20,368 bases of DNA from an uncultured Desulfobacteraceae bacterium (GTDB lineage: Bacteria; Desulfobacterota; Desulfobacteria; Desulfobacterales; UBA2174), in assembly GCA_937982505.1 (NCBI GenBank), contig CALJLV010000067.1, forward strand, positions 1-20,368. Reading direction: 5' to 3'. The notes under the pieces were generated by a model that was not told the DNA's origin, ran no database searches, and was given only the letters and a program-made list of their open reading frames with translations. The translations under genes were made by a program, and so were the position numbers. The first letter of the stretch is position 1. Each line of letters opens with the position of its first letter. Shown one piece after another: positions 1-6,202 of this stretch.

Positions 1-125
1 CGGACAACGACCTGGGCGATCCTGACGAGCTTTTGAGTCGGTACAAGCGTCTGATGACCGAGGTGGCCGGCGTCCGGGACCAGCTCAAGACCGAGCTGAT
101 GAAATCGCTGGGGGGCCAATCCTGA
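1..125 (+). CDS. hsdM: Type I restriction-modification DNA methyltransferase subunit, C-terminal end only
   Basis: This is an open frame entering from the left edge; its last 40 codons lie in the window and it ends at a TGA whose final base is the first base of the next start codon (TGATG). The visible tail is charged and helical, running DPDELLSRYKRLMTEV and then QLKTELMKSL, and resembles the C-terminal helix of HsdM proteins. With its one-base overlap to hsdS, HsdM is the natural call: it would be the adenine methyltransferase that pairs with HsdS to modify the target site. No catalytic motif is in view, so the identity rests on context and on this tail. Confidence 0.7.
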   Translation, partial: DNDLGDPDELLSRYKRLMTEVAGVRDQLKTELMKSLGGQS

Positions 126-1843
126 TGGAGCTGAAGACCTTTTTCGACAATTTCGAGACGATGGCCGAGGCCCCAAACGCTGTCCAGAAGCTGCGGGAGA
201 TGATCTTGCAGTTTGCGGTTCAGGGAAAGTTGGTGCCGCAAGATCCGAATGATGAGCCAGCGTCGGTTTTGTTGGAGAAGATTAAAACAGAGAAAAAGCG
301 ACTTTCTAAAGAATGGCAAACAAAGCGATTTAAGGACCCGCCAGCAATCTCCACGGATCTGTTTAGATGGCGTTTGCCTGAGAACTGGGAGTGGACACGG
401 TTGGCCGCTATCGGTCTCGTCAACCCAAGAAACGATGTTGGTGATGACATTGAAGTGTCTTTTATCCCAATGAAGATGATCCCAGCAAAACTTGGTGAAA
501 AGGTCCAATCTGAAGAACGAATTTGGAGCGATGTGAAACAAGGGTTTACCCACCTTTCAGAGGGTGATGTTGTATGTGCCAAGATAACTCCATGTTTTCA
601 AAACGGTAAATCGGCTGTGCTGCGAAATCTGGTTAATGGAATCGGTGCAGGAACTACTGAGTTGCATGTTTTTAGATCAGTTTCTGACGAAATACTGGCG
701 GACTATGTGCTGCTATTTTTAAAGTCTGTAAGTTTCTTGAATAATGGTGTGGATGTTATGACCGGGTCGGCTGGCCAGAAGCGGGTTCCAGCGGACTATT
801 TTGCTATGAGACCCTTTCCGCTACCACCTACCAACGAACAAAAACGCATCGTCGCCAAAGTCGATGAACTCATGGCCCTCTGCGACTATCTGGAAGCCCG
901 CAAGAAGAAAGCCCGCCAGACTTGCATCAAGCTAAACGATGCCTGCATCGACAAGATGCTGGCCGCCCGTGAGCCCACCCGGTTTAACAAGCATTGGAAG
1001 CGGGTTCACACCAACTTCGACCTGCTCTACAGCCGGCCGGAAAACGTCAACAAACTTCGGCAGGCCATCCTGCAATTGGCCGTCCAAGGCAAGCTGGTGC
1101 CGCAAGATTCGAACGACGAGCCGGCGTCGGTGTTACTGGAGAAGATCCAAAATGAAAAACGTCGGATGGTAAAAAATGGAAGTCTTGAAAAGCCTATGTT
1201 TTTGCAGAAAATCACGACCGATAAGAATTTTTATGATCAGCCTACCGGATGGGTTTTGAGCCATTTAGGCGCCATAGCTCTTTTGATCCAAATCGGTCCT
1301 TTTGGTAGTCTTCTTCATCGTTCTGACTACATTGCCGATGGCACGCCTCTGATCAACCCAATGCATATAAGAAATGGGAGGATTTCGCCGTCTTCCGACC
1401 TGTCGGTCGATGATGATACAAAAAATCGGCTGAAACGCTACATGGTCGAAAAGGGCGACGTGATAATGGCCAGACGAGGCGAAATGGGGCGTTGTGCTGT
1501 GGTCTCTGAGGATGAAGACGGTTTCTTGTGCGGGACCGGTTCTCTGTTTATCAGAACTACAAGCCATGTTTTCGAGCACTATTTGACTAAAGTGCTGACG
1601 TGTCGGGAGACAAAGGACTATTTGTCAGGATCTTCAGTGGGCTCCACCATGAACAACCTTAATCAGAGAGTATTGAATAACCTGCTTGTCCCATTGCCGC
1701 CCCTTAACGAACAACACCGCATCGTCGCAAAGGTTGATCAACTCATGGCCCTGTGCGACGATCTGGAAGCCAAGCTGCAAAAGTCCCAAAAACGGAATGA
1801 CCGGTTGATGGAAGCCGCCGTGGCCGAAATGCTGGCGGCCTGA
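125..1843 (+). CDS. hsdS: Type I restriction-modification specificity subunit HsdS
   Basis: HsdS (572 aa) chooses the DNA sequence recognised by a type I restriction-modification complex. It has the classic two-half layout. A conserved helix (residues 20-53, KLREMILQFAVQGKLVPQD) leads into target recognition domain 1 (about 75-232), then a conserved helical block (233-258, NEQKRIVAKVDELMALCD). The pattern repeats: helix 308-341, domain 2 (about 370-523), helical block 524-549. The recognition domains differ from each other and are visibly richer in A and T than the conserved blocks, as expected for exchanged domains. Length is somewhat above the usual 400-470 aa but intact. The ATG overlaps the hsdM stop by one base, implying translational coupling. 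No hsdR follows downstream; it may lie upstream of the window. Confidence 0.95.
   Translation: MELKTFFDNFETMAEAPNAVQKLREMILQFAVQGKLVPQDPNDEPASVLLEKIKTEKKRLSKEWQTKRFKDPPAISTDLFRWRLPENWEWTRLAAIGLVNPRNDVGDDIEVSFIPMKMIPAKLGEKVQSEERIWSDVKQGFTHLSEGDVVCAKITPCFQNGKSAVLRNLVNGIGAGTTELHVFRSVSDEILADYVLLFLKSVSFLNNGVDVMTGSAGQKRVPADYFAMRPFPLPPTNEQKRIVAKVDELMALCDYLEARKKKARQTCIKLNDACIDKMLAAREPTRFNKHWKRVHTNFDLLYSRPENVNKLRQAILQLAVQGKLVPQDSNDEPASVLLEKIQNEKRRMVKNGSLEKPMFLQKITTDKNFYDQPTGWVLSHLGAIALLIQIGPFGSLLHRSDYIADGTPLINPMHIRNGRISPSSDLSVDDDTKNRLKRYMVEKGDVIMARRGEMGRCAVVSEDEDGFLCGTGSLFIRTTSHVFEHYLTKVLTCRETKDYLSGSSVGSTMNNLNQRVLNNLLVPLPPLNEQHRIVAKVDQLMALCDDLEAKLQKSQKRNDRLMEAAVAEMLAA
182..283 (+). repeat. hsdS conserved repeat A, first copy
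   Basis: This codes for residues 20-53 of HsdS and is matched by the copy at 1046-1147. The two are nearly identical in protein (KLR..ILQ.AVQGKLVPQD.NDEPASVLLEKI) and similar in DNA. Such paired blocks permit recombination between recognition domains. Confidence 0.85.
821..898 (+). repeat. hsdS conserved repeat B, first copy
   Basis: This codes for residues 233-258 of HsdS, the central helical spacer, and is matched by 1694-1771. The shared core is NEQ..RIVAKVD.LMALCD.LEA, with long stretches of DNA identity. Confidence 0.85.
1046..1147 (+). repeat. hsdS conserved repeat A, second copy
   Basis: Second copy of the block at 182-283, coding for residues 308-341 ahead of target recognition domain 2. 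Confidence 0.85.
1694..1771 (+). repeat. hsdS conserved repeat B, second copy
   Basis: Second copy of the block at 821-898, coding for residues 524-549, the C-terminal helical spacer of HsdS. Confidence 0.85.
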
Positions 1844-1927
1844 GACTGCCTATATGGCATCTGCCCATGAGACTTTGATCATACGTGGTAGAAACTGACA
1901 CGGGTCTGGCGCCTTCTGGAAAACACT

Positions 1928-2059
1928 TCAAACCAACCGTATTTCAACCCTTTTCCCAAGGGTCCGGGCAGCGCGATTAAGGGTGGTGACGGTTATGGAT
2001 TCGTTTTCGGGATCGAGTAGTCTTCTGACTGCCGAGCGGAAGGATTTGAACCGCGGAAT
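1928..2059 (-). pseudogene. Remnant of an XRE-family helix-turn-helix antitoxin (C-terminal part)
   Basis: On the minus strand an open stretch without a plausible start ends at a TGA (plus bases 1928-1930). It reads SAVRRLLDPENES, then ITVTTLNRAARTLGKRVEIRLV. This is the usual ending of small XRE-type antitoxins, where the DNA-recognition helix (SAVxRLLDP) is followed by TLxxLxRAAxxLGKR. An in-frame TAA at plus bases 2060-2062 cuts it off, and only about 40 residues remain. It fills most of the otherwise gene-free gap between hsdS and the Fic gene. I recognise the family from this sequence pattern alone. No toxin partner is visible next to it. Confidence 0.6.
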
Positions 2060-2096
2060 TTAAAAGAGACGGGGCCCTGTTTTTGATCTCGACAGA

Positions 2097-2168
2097 ATAA
2101 GCTAAATTTGATACACCCGCATAAGCTAAAAAAGAAACGGCGCATCAAGCTAATTTACGCACAACATC
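2097..2168 (+). promoter_or_regulatory. Three direct repeats (AAGCTAA) at exact 24-bp spacing upstream of the Fic gene
   Basis: AAGCTAA occurs at 2099-2105, 2123-2129 and 2147-2153, each 24 bp from the next. The first two copies extend to ATAAGCTAAA. Spacing near two helical turns and a position ending 21-27 bp before the start codon suggest an operator bound by a repeated or oligomeric protein. The N-terminal winged-helix-like domain of the Fic protein is the obvious candidate, which would mean autoregulation. I could not assign a convincing -35/-10 pair here. The regulatory role is inferred. Confidence 0.6.
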
Positions 2169-2189
2169 AAAAGCGAATATTGCGGGGAG

Positions 2190-3731
2190 ATGGCCATGGC
2201 CACGCCACACGAAAAGTTGGCGGCTTCCCTTGAGATCCTGCGGTCCTTCCAAAAAAGCGGCGGCATAGTCGTGCGCTCGCGCGAGCTGACGCGAACCCAT
2301 CGGGAGCGTCTGATTCGCAACGGTTTTTTGAAAGAGATCATCAAGGGGTGGCACCTGATTGCACGACCCGATGAGGTCGCAGGGGAAAGTACCGCCTGGT
2401 ACGCATCGTTCTGGGATTTTTGCGCCGTTTATTTGTCCGAGCGCTTCGGGAAGGAATATTGCCTTTCGCCAGAGCAATCCCTCCTGCTTCATGTGGGCAA
2501 CCGGACCGTGCCGGAACAACTGCTCGTGCGCTCGCCGAAGGCGCGCAACAAGGTCACGGCACTGCTGCACGGGACATCCCTGCTGGATGTGCGGGCGGCG
2601 CTGCCTGCCGAGGGCCATGTCGTGGAGAAAAGCGGCCTGCGGCTTTTCAGCGTCCCGGCGGGCCTGGTGAGCTGTGGGCCGTCCTTTTTTCAGCGGCACC
2701 CCATCGACGCTCGCGCCGCGTTGGCTATGCTCGGGGATGTCTCCGAGGTGTTGGCGCCGTTGCTGGAGGCGGGGCGCTCCACCGTTGCCGGCCGTCTTGC
2801 CGGCTCGCTTCGCGGCATCGGACGAAAGCGCGCCGCGGACGACATTGTCAAGACGATGCGGACCGCGGGCTACAACATCCGTGAAAGCGATCCATTTGAG
2901 CAATCCATCCCGTCGGTGCGGGCGTCGTCGTTCCGATCACCCTATGTGAGCCGAATTCGCTTGATGTGGCAGCAGATGCGGGAGGTGATCATCGACGCCT
3001 TTCCAGTGGCGCTGGATCGCCCCGTCGACATCGCGGACTACCTGAAAATGACCGATGACAGTTACGTCATGGATGCCTATCACTCGCTTTCCATCGAGGG
3101 ATACCGGGTCAGCCCGGGGTTGATCGCGAGGGTTCGAAGCGGCCAGTGGGACCCGGATGAAGAGATGGGCGACCGCCAGATGCGCGATGCGTTGGCAGCA
3201 CGCGGTTATTGGCAGGCGTACCAGTCTGTCCGGGGCAGTGTCCGCAAGGTCCTCGACGGTGCCAATCCCGGCACCGTGTGTGAAGAGGATCATCGCGACT
3301 GGTACCGGGAAATGTTCGCACCGGGAGTCGCCGCAGGCTTGATCAAACCGGCTGAGCTTGCCGGCTATCGAAACGTCCAGGTGTTCATTCGGCGCTCAAG
3401 GCATGTGCCGCCACGCTACGAATCGGTGCGGGATTGCATGCCGGCCTTCTTCGACCTGCTCGCGGAAGAAGGGGAACCCTCGGTGCGGGTTGTCCTGGGG
3501 CATTTCATGTTCGTCTACATTCACCCATACATGGACGGCAACGGCCGCATGGGTCGGTTTCTCATGAACGTCATGCTGGCCGCCGGCGGTTACCCCTGGA
3601 CGGTCATCCCCATTGAAAAACGCGACGGCTATATGGATACCCTGGAGAGCGCCAGCGTCGGGCTGAACATTCTGCCTTTTGCCCGTTTTCTCGGTAGCCT
3701 GGTGTCTTCTCGTTGCCCCCTGACTGTTTGA
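2190..3731 (+). CDS. Fic-domain protein (likely AMP transferase) with AbiEi-like winged-helix N-terminus
   Basis: Fic enzymes attach AMP or related groups to target proteins. The catalytic motif HPYMDGNGRMGR lies at residues 445-456 of 513, matching HxFx(D/E)GNGRxxR. An autoinhibitory motif of the (S/T)xxxE(G/N) type, S299-L-S-I-E303-G304, lies N-terminal to it, which makes this a class II, self-inhibited Fic protein. Residues about 10-60 (RSFQKSGGIVVRSRELTR, then LIRNGFLKEIIKGWH) resemble the winged-helix start of AbiEi-type antitoxins and may bind the 24-bp repeats just upstream. The middle (about 60-250) is unassigned. Two starts are possible: ATG 2190 directly abuts GGGGAG, while ATG 2196 has better spacing from it and may be the true one. 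It sits beside a restriction locus and an AbiEii-like gene. Its target protein cannot be seen. Confidence 0.88.
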   Translation: MAMATPHEKLAASLEILRSFQKSGGIVVRSRELTRTHRERLIRNGFLKEIIKGWHLIARPDEVAGESTAWYASFWDFCAVYLSERFGKEYCLSPEQSLLLHVGNRTVPEQLLVRSPKARNKVTALLHGTSLLDVRAALPAEGHVVEKSGLRLFSVPAGLVSCGPSFFQRHPIDARAALAMLGDVSEVLAPLLEAGRSTVAGRLAGSLRGIGRKRAADDIVKTMRTAGYNIRESDPFEQSIPSVRASSFRSPYVSRIRLMWQQMREVIIDAFPVALDRPVDIADYLKMTDDSYVMDAYHSLSIEGYRVSPGLIARVRSGQWDPDEEMGDRQMRDALAARGYWQAYQSVRGSVRKVLDGANPGTVCEEDHRDWYREMFAPGVAAGLIKPAELAGYRNVQVFIRRSRHVPPRYESVRDCMPAFFDLLAEEGEPSVRVVLGHFMFVYIHPYMDGNGRMGRFLMNVMLAAGGYPWTVIPIEKRDGYMDTLESASVGLNILPFARFLGSLVSSRCPLTV

Positions 3732-3765
3732 TCCCATTCTGAAATGGCGTGTGGATGCCAAAGTG

Positions 3766-3795
3766 TTGTCAGAGAGCGGGAAAATGACTTAATAT
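3766..3795 (+). promoter_or_regulatory. Sigma70-like promoter for the 73-aa/nucleotidyltransferase pair
   Basis: TTGTCA (3766-3771) is separated by 18 bp from TAATAT (3790-3795). The -35 box matches five of six consensus bases and the -10 box keeps the key T, A, A and T. Transcription would start near 3802, about 26 bases before the ATG at 3828, with AGGGG (3815-3819) as ribosome binding site. This gives the pair a promoter separate from the Fic gene. Confidence 0.55.
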
Positions 3796-3827
3796 AGGGA
3801 AGCCGAACTGAAACAGGGGCTTGACCG

Positions 3828-4049
3828 ATGCAGCACCGCCACCTCAACCATGAGATGTTCACCTTGGCCGCGATCGACGACATCATCGCCCGCGGAAAGC
3901 GACCGGATTGGTTCGCCTTGCGTCGCGCCGCGCTGGCCGACCCGGGCTTGATGCAAAAGGTTCTACGTGTATGCCGTGCCAATTGCGACGATCCCTACGC
4001 GCAACGCTATCATTTCTGGAAGCATTATGCCGAAATCCACCTTGCCTGA
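3828..4049 (+). CDS. Small protein of unknown function, partner of the downstream nucleotidyltransferase
   Basis: This 73-aa protein has no function I can name. It is charged and helical-looking, with a centre (DWFALRRAALADPGLMQKVLRV) and an aromatic end (YAQRYHFWKHYAEIHLA). No signal peptide or membrane segment is present. AGGGG sits eight bases before its ATG. Its last 23 bases overlap the start of the nucleotidyltransferase gene, which implies coupled translation and a shared role. My impression is that similar small genes precede AbiEii-type genes elsewhere, but I cannot check this. An antitoxin or accessory subunit is possible. The literal R60-x5-H66 spacing resembles the HEPN nuclease motif, but the protein is too short for that fold. 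Confidence 0.75.
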   Translation: MQHRHLNHEMFTLAAIDDIIARGKRPDWFALRRAALADPGLMQKVLRVCRANCDDPYAQRYHFWKHYAEIHLA

Positions 4050-4728
4050 TTGGGAGCGCGTCCTTTCTTCCGCCACCCGGCTCCAGCAGATCCTGCCGGA
4101 GGCGGTCTTGGTGGGCGGGACAGCATCGGCCCTGTACGCCAGGCATCGGCTGTCCGCCGATGCGGACCACGTCCTGACCGATTTGCGCCATCGTTTCGAT
4201 GACGTTCTGGCGGAAGTCGAGTCCGTGGCCGGCTGGAAAACGGCTCGCCTCAAACGCCCGGTGCAAATCTTGGGGAGCCTCGATGGCATCGAGACGGGCA
4301 TCCGTCAACTGATCCGGGACGAGCCGCTCGAAACAACCCAGATCGATGCACCGGGAGGCCGGCTCACGATCCCGACCCTCTCCGAGATCCTGCGGATCAA
4401 GGCCGTATTGATTCTAAAGCGCAACGCCACCCGTGACTATCTCGACTTCGTGGCGCTGGCCGATGTCATGGGCGATGAGAAAGTGGTCGAAGCACTGCGC
4501 CGATTCGACCGTCTGTATCCGCAGCCCAACGGCGAGTCGCCCCTCCAGCAGCTCCAGATCCAGCTTGCCCATCCACTGCCGTTCGACCTCGACGAGGTGG
4601 GCCTGGCCGAATATAAGAACCTGGATGCACGCTGGCACGACTGGAAAACAGTCACTTCGAAGTGTGTTGAATGCGCGACGCTGATCTTTGATCGGATCGT
4701 TGGCGTTGCCGATCAATCCAATTCGTGA
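4027..4728 (+). CDS. AbiEii/AbiGii-type nucleotidyltransferase (putative toxin)
   Basis: This family has the MNT/polymerase-beta nucleotidyltransferase fold; AbiEii proteins act as toxins in phage-abortive AbiE systems. In the 233-aa product, LVGGTASALY (residues 28-37) gives the GG(T/S) nucleotide-binding motif, and HRLSADAD (40-47) gives the two metal-binding aspartates D45 and D47. A conserved later block reads SEILRIKAVLILKRNATRDY and then LDFVALAD, typical of the family. ATG 4027 is chosen because GGAAG precedes it by four bases and the protein then begins at the family's usual point. A longer frame opens at 3967 but would overlap the 73-aa gene much further. No separate AbiEi gene flanks it; the nearest AbiEi-like sequence is the N-terminus of the Fic protein. 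Confidence 0.85.
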   Translation: MPKSTLPDWERVLSSATRLQQILPEAVLVGGTASALYARHRLSADADHVLTDLRHRFDDVLAEVESVAGWKTARLKRPVQILGSLDGIETGIRQLIRDEPLETTQIDAPGGRLTIPTLSEILRIKAVLILKRNATRDYLDFVALADVMGDEKVVEALRRFDRLYPQPNGESPLQQLQIQLAHPLPFDLDEVGLAEYKNLDARWHDWKTVTSKCVECATLIFDRIVGVADQSNS

Positions 4729-4773
4729 AGAGGATTTCAATCGAAATTCGAAAAACAGAAGGGGGCATCCGGC

Positions 4774-5979
4774 ATGCGGAAGTGGATTTCGGGAATCGTC
4801 ATCGTACTGGTAGCCGCGGTCGGCATTTTCTGGGCGACGGCTGACAAAGACCTGCGCACTCTGATTCTCAACCTGCCGACCGACAGGAATATCCTTTTCT
4901 GGTCAGTCCAGCAGCGCGACGCCACCTTTCGTGTGTTGGACCGGATACCGTTCATCGCCAAAAGCCGGACGATTTCCGCGGGCAAGGACGTTTATCCCCT
5001 GCCCAAAGGAGAGCCGCTCGATCCTGGGGTGAATGTCGATGCCTACATGGAGGACCAGCGCGCCGCGGCACTGGTGATCGTTCAGGATGGCAAGATGCGA
5101 CTGGAAAAATATGGGCTCGACTTCAGTCCCGACGGGCGCTGGACCAGTTTTTCAGTCGCCAAGTCGATCACCTCCACCTTGGTCGGGGCGGCCATCAAGG
5201 ACGGCTATATCAAGCGCATCGATGACAAAGTGTCGGACTACATTCCCGATCTCAAGGGTTCCGTTTACGATGATGTCACCATCCGACAACTGCTGACGAT
5301 GACATCCGGGGTGAAGTGGAATGAAGATTACGCCGACCCCAATTCGGACGTCGCCTTGTTTGACAAACACAAGCCCGAACCGGGAGTCGACGCGACGGTC
5401 AGCTACATGCGCACATTGAAGCGCGAAGCGCCCCCGGGCGCGAAATGGGTTTACAAGACCGGTGAGACCAATCTGGTTGGCGTGCTGGTCAGTTCAGCGA
5501 CCGGGAAAAATCTGTCGGATTATCTGTCGGAGAAGATCTGGCGACCTTTCGGCATGGAACAGGACGCCACCTGGATTTTAGGCTCCACCGGCCATGAGAT
5601 CAGTGGATGCTGCATGCAGGCATCGACCCGCGACTTTGCCCGTTTCGGTCTGTTCATGCTGGGAGGCGGGATTGCCGCGGGCAAGCCGGTGCTTCCCGAC
5701 GGCTGGATTGCCGAGGCGACGACCGAGCAGTTCGCCACCGATCGGGGGCAATTCGGCTACGGCTATCAATGGTGGACTCTGGATGACGGCAGTTATTGCG
5801 CGAGGGGCATTTTCGGCCAAGGCATCTTCATAGACCCCGAGCGGAAACTTGTCATCGCATCGAACAGCAACTGGCCCTATGCCGGCGACAGCCAGGGGGG
5901 TGATCAAGATAAGAAAAGATTTGCCTTTTACAGGCAAGTGCAGTTGGCCATCGACAAGGAGGCTGAAACCGGAAAATAG
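4774..5979 (+). CDS. Serine hydrolase of the beta-lactamase (class C/NylB-like) family, membrane-anchored
   Basis: This 401-aa protein has a single hydrophobic N-terminal segment (about residues 5-21) that is a membrane anchor or uncleaved signal, so the enzyme probably faces the periplasm. The catalytic signature S127-V-A-K130 (SxxK) lies in WTSFSVAKSITSTLVGAA. Y227, in WVYKTGETNLVG, occupies the place of the YxN-type motif, and FGQG (347-350) that of the third, KTG-like motif. The family includes 6-aminohexanoate-dimer hydrolase, esterases and D-amino-acid peptidases; the substrate cannot be told. AAGGGGG (4759-4765) lies eight bases ahead of the ATG. It starts 45 bases after the nucleotidyltransferase stop on the same strand, so read-through is possible, but no functional link is evident. 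Confidence 0.85.
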   Translation: MRKWISGIVIVLVAAVGIFWATADKDLRTLILNLPTDRNILFWSVQQRDATFRVLDRIPFIAKSRTISAGKDVYPLPKGEPLDPGVNVDAYMEDQRAAALVIVQDGKMRLEKYGLDFSPDGRWTSFSVAKSITSTLVGAAIKDGYIKRIDDKVSDYIPDLKGSVYDDVTIRQLLTMTSGVKWNEDYADPNSDVALFDKHKPEPGVDATVSYMRTLKREAPPGAKWVYKTGETNLVGVLVSSATGKNLSDYLSEKIWRPFGMEQDATWILGSTGHEISGCCMQASTRDFARFGLFMLGGGIAAGKPVLPDGWIAEATTEQFATDRGQFGYGYQWWTLDDGSYCARGIFGQGIFIDPERKLVIASNSNWPYAGDSQGGDQDKKRFAFYRQVQLAIDKEAETGK

Positions 5980-6088
5980 ATCCCGGGCCGGGTCTCTCCG
6001 GATGCGACCAGGGGGCCAGGGGACGGCGTTCGAGCGTGCGGGATCGGATTCCAGATATATTCCGTATATAATGCGAATTGGGCAGGTT

Positions 6089-6122
6089 GAGATTCCTCGT
6101 CGCAGGCTTCTCGGAATGACAG
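6089..6122 (-). repeat. REP-like intergenic repeat (GTCATTCCGAG...GAGGAATCT type)
   Basis: Read on the minus strand this begins CTGTCATTCCGAG and ends CGACGAGGAATCTC, with short complementary arms (ATTCC/GGAAT). It matches my recollection of a widespread class of intergenic repeats in bacterial genomes built on GTCATTCCGAG and GAGGAATCT. It lies between two convergent genes, where such elements often sit. The rest of the gap (5980-6202) shows no gene. Only one copy is in the window, so repetition here is not demonstrated. Confidence 0.45.
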
Positions 6123-6202
6123 AGGTGTTGCTTCGGCCTTGTTACGACCAAATCAGGATTAGAAAAGGCCCAAACCAAGGTGCCCGCCACGGGCAAGAGC
6201 GT

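Noticed and set aside
1947..1963. ACCCTT/AAGGGT hairpin as the hsdS terminator
   Set aside because: It lacks a T-run and lies within the coding remnant of the XRE antitoxin.
2097..2168. 24-bp repeats as plasmid replication iterons
   Set aside because: No replication or partition gene is nearby, only three partly degenerate copies exist, and the flanks are chromosomal.
3967..4026. Longer start for the nucleotidyltransferase
   Set aside because: The extra 20 residues do not resemble the family and overlap the 73-aa gene extensively; ATG 4027 has a ribosome binding site.
3828..4049. 73-aa protein as a HEPN nuclease because of R60-x5-H66
   Set aside because: HEPN domains are helical bundles of roughly 100 residues or more; the motif spacing is probably chance.
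6067..6072. TATAAT as a plus-strand promoter
   Set aside because: There is no matching -35 box and no plus-strand gene downstream.
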